This document shows positions 46,740-55,580 of a stretch of 64,000 bases of DNA, piece after piece; position 1 is the first letter of the stretch; the number at the start of each line of letters is the position of its first letter. Made by a program: the position numbers and the translations under genes. The notes under the pieces are model-generated. The model was given only the letters and a program-made list of their open reading frames with translations, ran no database searches and was not told where the DNA came from. The stretch lies in contig JAENZP010000006.1 in the NCBI GenBank assembly GCA_016841205.1, positions 62,001 through 126,000 of the forward strand. The letters are read 5' to 3'. This stretch comes from Desulfoscipio geothermicus (GTDB lineage: Bacteria; Bacillota; Desulfotomaculia; Desulfotomaculales; Desulfallaceae).

Positions 46740-47285
46740 TTGGAGCTTTACACATTGCTCGCACTGGCCATTGCCCTAGGCACCGACGCTTTTTCCATGT
46801 GTCTTGGCCTGGGTCTGGCAGGCGTAACTAGGCGCCAAATAATGGTAGTTAGCATTACAGTACTGGTGTTCCATATTGTTATGCCTCTGCTGGGCTGGTA
46901 CGCCGGCGAATTCGTTGGCGCTCTGGCAGGCCGGGCCGCCAGTATTGCCGGGGCTTTATTGCTGGTGTATCTGGGGGTAAATATGATTCGCTCGGCTTTA
47001 AAAGGCGGCGATGCCCTGGATCCAAAAATAGTGCTGGTTAATACCTGGGGACTGTTATTGCTTGCCGCCAGTGTTAGTATGGATGCCTTAAGTGTTGGTT
47101 TTTCCCTGGGCACCAGACAGGTTAACCTACCACTTACCGCCGGGGTTATTGGTGCCGTGGCCGGGGTTATGACGGCCCTCGGGTTGTTGCTGGGGCGTTT
47201 TGTGGGTACCCGCTTTGGTGAACGGGCCGTGCTGGGTGGCGGTATATTATTAATTGGTATTGGTATACATATGGTTTTATCGTAA
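46740..47285 (+). CDS. mntP: Manganese efflux pump MntP
   Basis: 181 residues from TTG 46740 (GGGGGA seven bases upstream). Six membrane helices in two related halves, with the paired acidic motifs ALGTDAFSMCLGLG and SVSMDALSVGFSLG typical of MntP. Exports Mn(II). In many bacteria mntP is under a yybP-ykoY manganese riboswitch; the 83 bases upstream do not show one. The next gene begins 16-19 bases after the stop. Confidence 0.92.
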   Translation: MELYTLLALAIALGTDAFSMCLGLGLAGVTRRQIMVVSITVLVFHIVMPLLGWYAGEFVGALAGRAASIAGALLLVYLGVNMIRSALKGGDALDPKIVLVNTWGLLLLAASVSMDALSVGFSLGTRQVNLPLTAGVIGAVAGVMTALGLLLGRFVGTRFGERAVLGGGILLIGIGIHMVLS

Positions 47286-47301
47286 TGGCTAGGAGGCGAT
47301 A

Positions 47302-47775
47302 TTGTTGGTCAATAAAAAGATACTTTTTGTATGTACCGGTAATACCTGTCGCAGTCCCATGGCTGAGGCGCTGGCCCGCCGGGCGTTGGCCGAACTTTAC
47401 CCGGATCACCAGTATGTAGAATTTGCCTCCGCGGGGATTGCTGCATTGTCAAATGGCGGTGCTTCATACCAGGCCATTAGTGTATTAAAGATGATGGGTC
47501 TTGACCTGAGTAAGCATAAGTCAGCCCAGGTTAGTCCGGAAGACATTGAACAGGCCGAATTGGTGTTGACCATGACCCATGCCCACCGAGATAATTTAAA
47601 ACGTCTTGTTCCCGGTGCCGCGAATAAAATCTTTACCTTGTCCGAATATGCCGGCTCTGACGATGATATACCGGACCCCTTCGGTTCCAGTATAGAATTC
47701 TACCGAATGGTGGCCGTTGAGCTGGACAACCTGTCCCGCACCATACTGCGCCGGTTTATTAACGGGTCAGCTTAA
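47302..47775 (+). CDS. Low-molecular-weight protein phosphatase
   Basis: 157 residues. Phosphate loop FVCTGNTCRSPMAEAL (Cys-x5-Arg-Ser) and the general-acid Asp in DDIPDPFG. Family includes protein arginine phosphatase YwlE, which sits in a similar sua5-mntP-ywlE-rpiB-glyA order in Bacillus, so a YwlE-like role is favoured by context. The Thr after CTGN is the residue linked to phospho-arginine selectivity in YwlE. Start TTG 47302 or, with better spacing from GGAGG, TTG 47305. Confidence 0.9.
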   Translation: MLVNKKILFVCTGNTCRSPMAEALARRALAELYPDHQYVEFASAGIAALSNGGASYQAISVLKMMGLDLSKHKSAQVSPEDIEQAELVLTMTHAHRDNLKRLVPGAANKIFTLSEYAGSDDDIPDPFGSSIEFYRMVAVELDNLSRTILRRFINGSA

Positions 47776-47922
47776 ATGTATTACGTTAATATTGCAAAGT
47801 AATAGCGGGTTAATGGTAATAATACATTTTGACAGAATTATAGAGGAAACCAAGTGGATACTGTAGAATATTTTTAGGTTAGTGCGGGACATCGGATAAT
47901 ATCATTGAAGGAAGTGTAGCTA

Positions 47923-48387
47923 TTGCAGGTGGCTATTGGTAGCGATCATGGAGGGTTCAGGTTAAAAACGGAGATAATTGCTTACTTAAAGGAACAAGGA
48001 ATTGATTATAAAGATTTTGGTACATATTCCACTGATTCGGTGGATTACCCTGATTTTGCGCGGGCAGTAGCCGAGGCCGTTGCCGGTGGAAAATTTGAGC
48101 GGGGAATTCTTTGTTGCGGCACTGGGATTGGTGTAAGTATAGCCGCCAATAAAGTAGCGGGCATTAGGGCCGCTCTTTGTCATGATACCTTTTCCGCCCG
48201 CATGGCCGGAGAACATAATATGGCCAATATTATTACCATGGGTGAGCGTGTAATTGGATTTGGTTTAGCCCGGGATATTGTGAGGGCCTGGATGAAAGCA
48301 AAATTTGCCGGGGGAAGGCATGCTCAAAGGTTGGAGAAAATAGCGGCTATTGAAAAAGATGTCGCTGCCGTTAGTGTTTGCCGGTGA
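47923..48387 (+). CDS. rpiB: Ribose-5-phosphate isomerase B
   Basis: 154 residues from TTG 47923 (AAGGAAG upstream). RpiB/LacAB family: [46 protein letters not shown] (catalytic Cys and phosphate loop), and [18 protein letters not shown]. Interconverts ribose 5-phosphate and ribulose 5-phosphate. Ends 32 bases before the glyA start, as in the Bacillus ywlF-glyA pair. Confidence 0.96.
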   Translation: MQVAIGSDHGGFRLKTEIIAYLKEQGIDYKDFGTYSTDSVDYPDFARAVAEAVAGGKFERGILCCGTGIGVSIAANKVAGIRAALCHDTFSARMAGEHNMANIITMGERVIGFGLARDIVRAWMKAKFAGGRHAQRLEKIAAIEKDVAAVSVCR

Positions 48388-48419
48388 TACAGAGTTTAAT
48401 AAGTCTAGGAGGAAGTGTT

Positions 48420-49697
48420 ATGAGTTTTTACAGCCCGCTTTCCGAAGCGGATCCCGAAATCTCACAGGTCGTTGCACAGGAACTGAACAGGCAGCGTAAT
48501 ACCCTGGAACTGATTGCCTCGGAAAATATTGTCAGCCGGGCCGTTATGGAAGCCCAGGGTACCGTGCTAACCAACAAATATGCCGAAGGGCTGCCCGGGA
48601 GGCGTTACTACGGGGGCTGCGCTTACGTAGATGTGGCGGAAACGCTGGCTATTGAACGAGCCAAAAAACTTTTTAACGCCGAACATGTCAATGTGCAACC
48701 CCATTCCGGCTCACAGGCCAATACGGCTGTTTATTTTGCCTTGCTTGAGCCGGGCGATACCATCTTAGGAATGAGCCTGGCCCACGGCGGTCACCTGACT
48801 CACGGCAGCCCGCTAAACATTTCTGGCCGTTATTTTAATGTGGAATTTTATGGCGTGGAACAAGATACTGGCCGGATTAATTATGACAAGGTTATGGATG
48901 CGGCATTAAAAAGTAAGGCCAAGATGATCGTCGCCGGGGCCAGCGCTTATCCACGGGAAATTGATTTTGCCCGCATGTCTGAAATTGCTGCTGCCGTGGG
49001 CGCTTATTTGATGGTGGACATGGCACATATTGCCGGCCTGGTGGCAATGGGTTTGCATAATAGCCCTGTTCCCTATGCCGATGTGGTTACAACGACCACG
49101 CATAAAACATTGCGGGGCCCCCGTGGCGGCATGATTCTATGCAAGGAAAAATACGGTGCCAAAGTGGACAAGGCCGTTTTCCCCGGTATACAAGGTGGCC
49201 CGCTGATGCACGTGATTGCAGCCAAGGCGGTGGCTTTTGGCGAAGCGCTGCAGCCGGGTTTCAAGGAATACCAGCAGCAGATAGTTAATAACGCTCGGGT
49301 ACTGGCTGAAGCGCTATCCGAGCGTGGTTTTGAGCTGATTTCCGGTGGTACCGACAACCACATGATCCTGGTCGATTTGCGTAACAAGCAAGTTACCGGC
49401 CGTGAGGCGGAACAAACACTGGATGAAGTGGGGGTCACTGTGAATAAAAACGCTATTCCCTTTGACCCGCAGCCGCCGCTGATTACCAGCGGTGTTCGGA
49501 TTGGTACGCCTGCCGTAACCACCCGGGGGCTAAAGGAAACCGAGATGGTTGAAATAGCGGAAATAATTCATTTGGCTCTAAGCTTTGGCAGTGATGCCGG
49601 GCGGCAGGCCCAGGCCAGGGCTATGGCCGCAGACTTATGCTGCCGTTTCCCCATATATGAAGAAGGTGGTATCTATGCAGCGCCCCGCCTGGGATGA
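48420..49697 (+). CDS. glyA: Serine hydroxymethyltransferase
   Basis: 425 residues from ATG 48420 (TAGGAGGAA upstream). PLP enzyme that converts serine and tetrahydrofolate to glycine and 5,10-methylene-THF. Signatures: [37 protein letters not shown], the PLP Lys in [33 protein letters not shown]. In a sulfate reducer with a Wood-Ljungdahl-type pathway it links one-carbon units to amino acids. Overlaps the dCMP deaminase start by 23 bases. Confidence 0.97.
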   Translation: MSFYSPLSEADPEISQVVAQELNRQRNTLELIASENIVSRAVMEAQGTVLTNKYAEGLPGRRYYGGCAYVDVAETLAIERAKKLFNAEHVNVQPHSGSQANTAVYFALLEPGDTILGMSLAHGGHLTHGSPLNISGRYFNVEFYGVEQDTGRINYDKVMDAALKSKAKMIVAGASAYPREIDFARMSEIAAAVGAYLMVDMAHIAGLVAMGLHNSPVPYADVVTTTTHKTLRGPRGGMILCKEKYGAKVDKAVFPGIQGGPLMHVIAAKAVAFGEALQPGFKEYQQQIVNNARVLAEALSERGFELISGGTDNHMILVDLRNKQVTGREAEQTLDEVGVTVNKNAIPFDPQPPLITSGVRIGTPAVTTRGLKETEMVEIAEIIHLALSFGSDAGRQAQARAMAADLCCRFPIYEEGGIYAAPRLG

Positions 49698-50124
49698 TTA
49701 TTTCATGGAGATAACCGAAGTGGTATCCCGACGTTCTACTTGTTTGCGCCGCCAGGTTGGGGCGCTTATCGTACGGGATCACCGCATTTTGGCCACCGGA
49801 TATAACGGTGCCCCGTCCGGTATGCGCCATTGCCTGGAAACAGGCTGTTTACGGGAAAAGCAGGGAATACCATCCGGTGAACGGCATGAGCTGTGCCGGG
49901 GGCTGCATGCTGAGCAAAACGCCCTTTTACAGGCGGCTGTCCATGGCATTCCTATAGCGGGAGGCATCTTTTACGTTACTCACCAACCCTGTGTGCTTTG
50001 CGCCAAGATGATAGCCAACGCCAGCATTAGCAAGGTAGTTTACCGGGGTGATTACCCCGATCAGCTGTCCCTGGATATATTTGAGGAATCCGGTGTCAAG
50101 CTGGTACGGCTCGAGGTTTTATAA
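49675..50124 (+). CDS. dCMP deaminase-type cytidine/deoxycytidylate deaminase
   Basis: 149 residues from ATG 49675 (AAGGTGG upstream), inside the end of glyA. Zinc site: [11 protein letters not shown] (His and catalytic Glu) and [11 protein letters not shown] (CxxC); [13 protein letters not shown] is typical of dCMP deaminases (ComEB family). Provides dUMP for thymidylate synthesis; in Firmicutes with glyA next door this fits the link to methylene-THF. The next ATG follows the stop directly. Confidence 0.93.
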   Translation: MQRPAWDDYFMEITEVVSRRSTCLRRQVGALIVRDHRILATGYNGAPSGMRHCLETGCLREKQGIPSGERHELCRGLHAEQNALLQAAVHGIPIAGGIFYVTHQPCVLCAKMIANASISKVVYRGDYPDQLSLDIFEESGVKLVRLEVL

Positions 50125-50445
50125 ATGCAAAAAAAAATAGTTGCTTTGCCAAAACTAAATAATTTAACTCCCTCCCTGGAATCCACCGCCCTCAAATTGA
50201 TGGAAGAAGCGGGAGAACTGGCCCAGGCAATTGGTAAACTGCGCGGTATGAGCGGAGAGCGTTCAGTGGTTGGCGAGGCCGAAGCTTTGGACTGTATTAC
50301 CCGGGAGTTACTGGATGTAGCACAGACTGCTGTTTCCATGATGTTTGTGCTGGAAGAAAACTATGGTGTCAGCATTGAAAAAGCCCTTGATGGTCATATT
50401 GCCAAGCTAATGCGTAAAGGATATTTAGTGGATAAGCCAAAATAG
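50125..50445 (+). CDS. MazG-like nucleotide pyrophosphohydrolase domain protein
   Basis: 106 residues beginning with no gap after the deaminase stop. Helical MazG-type metal-binding motif: LMEEAGELAQAIGKLRG and, after a loop, LLDVAQTAVSMMF. Such single-domain proteins hydrolyse non-canonical or excess NTPs/dNTPs. Its position after a dCMP deaminase suggests dCTP or dUTP pool cleaning, but this is inference. Length fits the short MazG-like group. Confidence 0.8.
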   Translation: MQKKIVALPKLNNLTPSLESTALKLMEEAGELAQAIGKLRGMSGERSVVGEAEALDCITRELLDVAQTAVSMMFVLEENYGVSIEKALDGHIAKLMRKGYLVDKPK

Positions 50446-50494
50446 GTATAACTTTACAAAGAGAATGTTACCAATCGGGGAGTTGGGAGTTAAT

Positions 50495-51667
50495 ATGGTT
50501 AGTTTGAGGAAGTTTAATCCTGATCCTAAAATTTTAGTTGCTTTTGGAACCAGACCTGAAGCTATTAAGATGGCTCCCCTTGTGCGGATGCTGAAGAAGG
50601 ATGACCGGCTGGTGTGCCGGGTGGTGGTAACAGCCCAACACCGGGAAATGCTGGATCAGGTGCTGCAGTTGTTTGATATTGTACCCGACCACGATTTAAA
50701 TATCATGCAGGCCGGCCAAACTCTGTTTGATATTACAGGGCGGGCTTTAGCTGGACTCCAGGGAGTGCTGGAGGCCGAAAGGCCTGATTTGGTGTTGGTC
50801 CATGGTGATACCACCACCACTTTTGTGGCTGCACTGGCCGCCTATTATATGCAAATACCGGTCGGGCATGTGGAAGCGGGGCTACGTACCGGCAACAAAT
50901 ATTCTCCCTTTCCAGAGGAGATGAACCGGCGTTTGGCCGGGGCGCTGTGTGATATACATTTTGCCCCTACCGCCGGTGCCCGGAACAACTTACTGCGGGA
51001 AGGGGTTGACCTGGAGTGGGTTTATGTTACCGGCAATACTGTTATTGATGCCCTATTGGCCACAGTACGTGACGAATACCAGTTCAGCGATTCGCTGCTT
51101 GGCGGGCTGGATTTTAACAGGCACCGTTTGATTTTAATGACCACTCACCGCCGGGAAAACCTGGGCGATCCTATGCGGGATATTTACCTTGCCCTTAGGG
51201 ATGTTTTAGAAAAGCATCCCGATGTACGAGTTATTTTCCCCGTGCACAAAAACCCCGCTGTTCGCCGGGTGGTTCAGCAAATTTTGGGGGATTCCCGGCA
51301 GGTGGATTTAATCGAGCCCATGGATTACGAGCCCTTTGTTAATTTAATGGCCCGCTGCCACTTGGTGCTCACTGATTCCGGGGGTATGCAGGAGGAGGCC
51401 CCCTCGTTGGGTAAGCCCGTGCTGGTGCTGCGCAACACCACCGAGCGTCCTGAGGCTGTGGATGCCGGTACTGTGCGCTTGGTAGGCACTGATCGTACGG
51501 CTGTACGTACCGAGACCGATCGCCTGCTTAATGACGAAGCTTATTACCGGGCCATGTCCGAGGCTGTCAACCCGTACGGCGATGGTATGGCTTGCGGCCG
51601 GATAGTGCAGGCCATCAAGCATGCTTTTAAGATTTCCGACTACAGACCTCCGGAATTTGGTCTATAA
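50495..51667 (+). CDS. wecB: UDP-N-acetylglucosamine 2-epimerase (non-hydrolysing)
   Basis: 390 residues from ATG 50495 (GGGAG six bases upstream); ATG 50465 has no good site. Interconverts UDP-GlcNAc and UDP-ManNAc for wall polysaccharide or teichoic-acid linkage units. GT-B fold: VAFGTRPEAIKMAPLV, VHGDTTTTFVAALAA, HVEAGLRTGNKYSPFPEE, TTHRRENLG, and LTDSGGMQEEAPSLGKPVLV. Often found upstream of the atp operon in Firmicutes (mnaA). Here an acyl-CoA cluster lies in between. Confidence 0.95.
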   Translation: MVSLRKFNPDPKILVAFGTRPEAIKMAPLVRMLKKDDRLVCRVVVTAQHREMLDQVLQLFDIVPDHDLNIMQAGQTLFDITGRALAGLQGVLEAERPDLVLVHGDTTTTFVAALAAYYMQIPVGHVEAGLRTGNKYSPFPEEMNRRLAGALCDIHFAPTAGARNNLLREGVDLEWVYVTGNTVIDALLATVRDEYQFSDSLLGGLDFNRHRLILMTTHRRENLGDPMRDIYLALRDVLEKHPDVRVIFPVHKNPAVRRVVQQILGDSRQVDLIEPMDYEPFVNLMARCHLVLTDSGGMQEEAPSLGKPVLVLRNTTERPEAVDAGTVRLVGTDRTAVRTETDRLLNDEAYYRAMSEAVNPYGDGMACGRIVQAIKHAFKISDYRPPEFGL

Positions 51668-51705
51668 ACGGTGGTCTTTAGGATATTTAGGTAATATCAA
51701 AGTTG

Positions 51706-51734
51706 TTGATCTTGTCCACTATATAGCGTATAAT
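51706..51734 (+). promoter_or_regulatory. Sigma-A promoter candidate upstream of the acyl-CoA dehydrogenase
   Basis: TTGATC (51706-51711), 17-base spacer, TATAAT (51729-51734). It would give a second, longer transcript in addition to the sigma-54 promoter. Confidence 0.55.
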
Positions 51735-51838
51735 GAATAAGTAATTATAGTTTAAGAAAAAGTTCACAGGTGCCATTAATTCAGAGTTGATTAAATAACT
51801 TTTTAATGAATAATATTTTTACAACTCTTAATATGTTA

Positions 51839-51854
51839 TGGCACAGTCCTTGCA
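51839..51854 (+). promoter_or_regulatory. Sigma-54 (-24/-12) promoter of the acyl-CoA dehydrogenase
   Basis: TGGCAC-AGTCC-TTGCA, a full match to the sigma-54 consensus with correct spacing, 83 bases before the ATG. A sigma-54 activator gene lies 4 kb downstream. Confidence 0.85.
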
Positions 51855-51936
51855 AATATTTAATAATCAAAATGTTTTTGGTGGCTTTTGTATCACCATT
51901 GCAGTAATATTATTTAAAATTAGGAGGGGATAATTA

Positions 51937-53094
51937 ATGGATTTTGGTTTAACTGACGAACAACAAATGGTACAGGATATGGCTCGCAATTTTGCCGAAA
52001 AGGAAATTGCTCCTTATGTTGAAGAGGATGAAAAAAACCATCACTATCGCAGAGAGATCTTAACTAAAATGGGCGATTTGGGCCTGTTGGGTTGGACCCT
52101 GCCGGAGGAATACGGCGGAAACGGCATGGGTTGGCAGGAAGGCTGTATTGCACTGTATGAAATAGCTAAAGTTCATACTTCCTGGAGACTTGCCATCAGC
52201 GGTAACAACTGGGGTCCGGCCATGACCATTAATGAATATGGTACCGAAGAGCAAAAAGAGAAATTTATCCCCGGGCTGCTGGATGGAACGTCGGTAGGAA
52301 GCTTTGCCATCACCGAGCCTAATACGGGTTCCGATGTTGCCAGCATGAAGACAATTGCGGTTGATAAGGGCGACCATTGGCTGATGAATGGCACTAAGAT
52401 GTGGATTTCCGGCGGACACTCTTGTGATGTTGGGCTAGTCTATGCTGTCACTGAAAAAGGCAAAGGTGCTAAAGGGATATCTTGTTTCGTAATTGACTAT
52501 AACAATACCCCGGGCATTGAAAGAGTTCCCATTCACGATAAAGTCGGTATGTGGGCTGCTCCGACTTCGGAACTGATTTTTGAAAATGCAGTGATTCCTA
52601 AAGAAAATCTATTAGGGGAATTAAACAAAGGCTTCTTCATTTGTATGTGGCAGTTAAATAATACCCGCATGGGTTGTGCCACCGGTTCAGCCGCCCTTTC
52701 CCGGGCATGCCTGGAAGGCTCTGTTCAATATGCTACCGAACGTATACAGTTTGGCGTACCGATCGGAAAACATCAAATGATTCAAGCTCAGATCGCTGAG
52801 ATGATCATAGAAGATGAGGCTGCTAAAAACCTCGTTTTCCGCGCTGCATGGTTAAAAGATAATGGTTTACCCTGCCAGCAGGCCGTTTCTACCGCTAAGC
52901 TGGCCGGTTGCCAGGCAGCTGTTCATGGCGCCAACCTGGCCATGAAAATCTACGGTTCATATGGTTATTCCGATGAATATCCTTGTGGTAGGTGGCTCCG
53001 CGATTCTAAACAGTTTGAAACCCTAGAAGGAACCTCCAACATGCACCAGCAGATCATTGCCAACATTGAACTTGGTTTCTCACCTAACCGGTAG
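51937..53094 (+). CDS. Acyl-CoA dehydrogenase
   Basis: 385 residues, ATG after TAGGAGGGG. FAD-dependent: MDFGLTDEQQMVQDMARNFA, LPEEYGGNGMGW, FAITEPNTGSDVASMKT, KMWISGGHSCDVGLVYA, QFGVPIGKHQMIQAQIAEM, and the catalytic Glu in TLEGTSNMHQQII. Oxidises an acyl-CoA at C2-C3 and passes electrons to ETF. The substrate is not decidable from sequence. The carboxyltransferase and biotin carrier downstream would suit a glutaryl-CoA dehydrogenase of the non-decarboxylating type followed by glutaconyl-CoA decarboxylation, as described for aromatic-degrading sulfate reducers. Expressed from a sigma-54 promoter. Confidence 0.92.
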   Translation: MDFGLTDEQQMVQDMARNFAEKEIAPYVEEDEKNHHYRREILTKMGDLGLLGWTLPEEYGGNGMGWQEGCIALYEIAKVHTSWRLAISGNNWGPAMTINEYGTEEQKEKFIPGLLDGTSVGSFAITEPNTGSDVASMKTIAVDKGDHWLMNGTKMWISGGHSCDVGLVYAVTEKGKGAKGISCFVIDYNNTPGIERVPIHDKVGMWAAPTSELIFENAVIPKENLLGELNKGFFICMWQLNNTRMGCATGSAALSRACLEGSVQYATERIQFGVPIGKHQMIQAQIAEMIIEDEAAKNLVFRAAWLKDNGLPCQQAVSTAKLAGCQAAVHGANLAMKIYGSYGYSDEYPCGRWLRDSKQFETLEGTSNMHQQIIANIELGFSPNR

Positions 53095-53145
53095 GATTAA
53101 AATATTCTTAATGATTAATTAGTTATTCCATTATCATTAAATATT

Positions 53146-53193
53146 AAGCCACTTTTTTATGACCATCATAAGGGCATAGGAAGTGGCTTTTTA
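53146..53193 (+). terminator. Terminator after the acyl-CoA dehydrogenase
   Basis: AAGCCACTT pairs perfectly with AAGTGGCTT around a 26-base loop, then TTTTATAAC. Confidence 0.8.
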
Positions 53194-53294
53194 TAACATG
53201 GGCCCTATTTTTAATAAAATTTGTTAATAAATAGTGAACAATGCAAAAATACATCATGTAAGGTTGCATTAAATTGGCACTTACGTAGATTATT

Positions 53295-53325
53295 TGCATA
53301 AATGCATTGATAATGCATTTATGCA
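53295..53325. promoter_or_regulatory. Perfect 13-bp palindrome, probable activator site
   Basis: TGCATAAATGCAT and its exact reverse complement ATGCATTTATGCA, five bases apart. It lies about 140 bases upstream of a -24/-12 promoter, the usual distance for an enhancer-type site of a sigma-54 activator. Each arm itself has the form TGCA-N4-TGCA, also seen twice at 58685-58716. Confidence 0.6.
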
Positions 53326-53448
53326 GCACCAGCTATGCTTTAAGAGGGCTGGTTTTTCTTTTAATATGCGTTATTATAAGTGTGAAAAACTACTATTTTA
53401 AACAGCTTGGACGAAGTTCGCTGTTAGTTACAGGCAATAAGTTAATTC

Positions 53449-53464
53449 TGGCATGTTTATTGCG
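53449..53464 (+). promoter_or_regulatory. Sigma-54 (-24/-12) promoter of the carboxyltransferase
   Basis: TGGCAT-GTTTA-TTGCG: TGG and TTGC at exact sigma-54 spacing. Predicted start near 53475, giving a leader of about 215 bases that contains a 42-codon open frame. Confidence 0.65.
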
Positions 53465-53530
53465 ATATGAATTTTGTAAGGTATTCGAGCCCTAATTTGT
53501 AATTTGTAAATTGGAAAGGAGGCCGGCAAT

Positions 53531-53659
53531 ATACGGAAGGCCACCGTTGCCGAGAATGCACTCGGTTATTACAAGGCCGTTAATTATATAGGAAATTGCG
53601 AGTCGATCAAAAACTATATTAAATATTTGTATGATATTGGCCAGTGTTGCACACGATAA
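53531..53659 (+). CDS. Possible 42-residue protein with an ATA start
   Basis: A perfect AAAGGAGG lies eight bases before ATA, which opens a 42-codon frame ending in TAA: RKATVAENALGYYKAV, then NYIGNCESIKNYI and a C-terminal DIGQCCTR. The composition looks protein-like (helical, three Cys). It sits in the leader of the carboxyltransferase, 31 bases before its ATG, so it would be co-transcribed. No ATG, GTG or TTG is available at that place. Either non-canonical initiation, a mutated gene, or chance. The rest of the 595-base gap holds the terminator, palindrome and promoter listed. Confidence 0.35.
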   Translation: MRKATVAENALGYYKAVNYIGNCESIKNYIKYLYDIGQCCTR

Positions 53660-53689
53660 GGCCAAGTAAAATATGAGGAGGACCGTTAA

Positions 53690-55243
53690 ATGGGAGAAAT
53701 GAGTGCAAAGTATCAGGATTTTCTACGCAGAAGAGAGGAAATAATGCAGCAGGGCGGCGAAGCGGCCGTTGCAAAGCAGCACAAAGAAGGCAAATTAACT
53801 GCTAGAGAAAGAGTCGAATATTTCTTCGATCCCGGCACCTTTACTGAAATTGGTACTTTTATTAAACATCGGACCACTGAGTTTGGTATGAAGGAAAAGA
53901 AAGTTCCCGCCGAAGGCGTTGTCTGTGGTTATGGTACAGTTAATGGCCGTATGGTCATGGTGGGCGCAGAAGACTATACCGCTATGGCCGGTACTTTTGG
54001 TGAATATCATGGTAAAAAATTCGCCAACGCTATCGATATGGCCAAGGAAATGGGCATTCCCTTTTTCGGCTTGAATGACTCCGGCGGAGCCAGATTACAG
54101 GAAGGTATGGACACTCTGCAGGCTTATGCATGGCTGTTCAAATCCCAAAACCTGGCTTCCGGTATTATCCCGCAAATCGCCCTGCTGCTGGGCCCCTGCT
54201 TGGGCGGACAGGCTTACCACCCGGTTATGCAGGACTTCGTTATCCAGAGCCGCACCCACGGCTACATGGGCATTGCTGGCCCGGCCTTTGTGAAGGCTCA
54301 GTTGGGTATTGAAATCAGTTTGGAAGATCTGTGCGGCGTGCAAGCCCATGCCGTCAAGTCCGGTTGTACTCACATTGTGGCCGGCGACGATAAGGACTGC
54401 CTGGATAAGGCCAAGCAATTGCTGGATTACCTGCCTCAAAACAACATGGAAAAACCGGAACGCAAGGTAACCGGTGATGATCCTAACCGCCTGGTTCCCG
54501 AGCTGGATGGATTTATCCCCGAAGAGACCTTTATGCCTTATGATATGCACGATGTTATTAACAAAATCGTTGATAATGGCGAGTTCTTTGAAATAATGGA
54601 AGACTATGCCAAGAACGCTATTATTGGCTTTGCCCGCTTTGACGGCCGGAGTACTGGTATCGTAGCTGCTCAGCCCAGCTGGATGGGTGCCGTTATCGAT
54701 TGTGATACATCGGATAAGGTTGCCCGGTTTGTCCGGTTCTGCGACCTGTTTAATATCCCGCTGGTCAACATCCATGACACACCAGCTTACATGATCGGCC
54801 CCGACCAGGAGCATAAGGGAATCCTGCGCCACGGCGCCAAGATGCTGTATGCTTATATTGACGCTACGGTACCCAAAATTGCCATCATGATGCGTAAATC
54901 CTTCGCCGGCGCTTACCTGGGGATGTGCTGCAAAGATACCGGTGCTGACATTGTGTACGCTTGGCCTGAAGCTACCCTCACCATTGTGGGTGCGAAAACC
55001 GCTGCCAGCGTAATTTTTGCCAAGGAAATTAGGAATGCCGAAGACCCGGCTGCAAAACAAGCAGAACGGGAGAAGGAATACAGCGATACCTTTGAAAACC
55101 CATACCATGCTGCAGCCCGCGGCTATGTTGATGATGTCATTCTGCCCTCTGAAACCAGAAAGAAGATCTGCGCTACGCTGGCTATGTTAGAGAAAAAGAA
55201 TCCTGCAAGACCTTGGAGAAAATACTCCAACATTAATATGTAA
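53690..55243 (+). CDS. Biotin-dependent acyl-CoA carboxyltransferase / decarboxylase alpha subunit
   Basis: 517 residues, ATG eight bases after GAGGAGG. Two crotonase-fold halves of the PccB/MmdA/GcdA family: GKLTARERVEYFFDPGTF, FFGLNDSGGARLQEGMDTL, LGPCLGGQAYHPV and, in the second half, DTPAYMIGPDQEHKGILRHGAK and KSFAGAYLGMCC. Moves CO2 between an acyl-CoA (methylmalonyl-, glutaconyl- or similar) and biotin on a carrier protein. Rather divergent from typical methylmalonyl-CoA enzymes. With the acyl-CoA dehydrogenase upstream, glutaconyl-CoA is a reasonable guess. No membrane sodium-pump subunit or biotin carboxylase is nearby. Confidence 0.88.
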   Translation: MGEMSAKYQDFLRRREEIMQQGGEAAVAKQHKEGKLTARERVEYFFDPGTFTEIGTFIKHRTTEFGMKEKKVPAEGVVCGYGTVNGRMVMVGAEDYTAMAGTFGEYHGKKFANAIDMAKEMGIPFFGLNDSGGARLQEGMDTLQAYAWLFKSQNLASGIIPQIALLLGPCLGGQAYHPVMQDFVIQSRTHGYMGIAGPAFVKAQLGIEISLEDLCGVQAHAVKSGCTHIVAGDDKDCLDKAKQLLDYLPQNNMEKPERKVTGDDPNRLVPELDGFIPEETFMPYDMHDVINKIVDNGEFFEIMEDYAKNAIIGFARFDGRSTGIVAAQPSWMGAVIDCDTSDKVARFVRFCDLFNIPLVNIHDTPAYMIGPDQEHKGILRHGAKMLYAYIDATVPKIAIMMRKSFAGAYLGMCCKDTGADIVYAWPEATLTIVGAKTAASVIFAKEIRNAEDPAAKQAEREKEYSDTFENPYHAAARGYVDDVILPSETRKKICATLAMLEKKNPARPWRKYSNINM

Positions 55244-55261
55244 TTTTTAAGCCTTAGCACA

Positions 55262-55349
55262 CCTTGTTGGACAAGGGTTGTTATTGCTGTGTAAATAGGC
55301 TGTGCCGGCTATAGGGCATTAATATTGCCATAAAGAATAGTCGGCACAG
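55262..55349 (+). terminator. Hairpins after the carboxyltransferase
   Basis: A short stem (CCTTGT/ACAAGG, 55262-55276) is followed by a larger one (CTGTGCCG 55300-55307 with CGGCACAG 55342-55349, with inner GGCA/TGCC pairing) ending in TTTATAT. Bases 55350-55580 show no supported gene. Confidence 0.6.
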
Positions 55350-55580
55350 TTTATATAAAATCATATCTTAAATGGTTATAGTCACTGCCATAGAGAAAAT
55401 AAGTTTTATATATTCACTTAATACAAAAAATGCTTAAATATATTGGCAACTCTGTGCAGGGTAATGTCTGTTTTTGCAATGCCTGCAGTTATACATAACT
55501 GCCGTGCAAATCACCGGTAAAGGGGTACAGCCAGGCTTAAAAAGCAAAAACAAAATGGATTAATTCAGGTGGTAAGTAAA

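Noticed and set aside
53307-53495. 62-codon frame starting inside the palindrome at 53295-53325
   Set aside because: No ribosome site; it runs across the palindrome and the -24/-12 promoter, which explain the stretch better.
53634-53651. TGGCCAGTGTTGCA as a sigma-54 promoter
   Set aside because: Spacing is two bases short; the match at 53449 is correct and better placed.
54095-55108. 337-codon antisense open frame within the carboxyltransferase gene
   Set aside because: The plus strand encodes a clear, full-length conserved enzyme; the antisense frame has no ribosome site and reflects codon bias of the sense gene.
55444-55462. Possible third -24/-12 promoter before the biotin carrier (TGGCAACTCTGTGCA)
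   Set aside because: The GG-to-GC distance is one base short of what sigma-54 requires and the TTGC box is imperfect.
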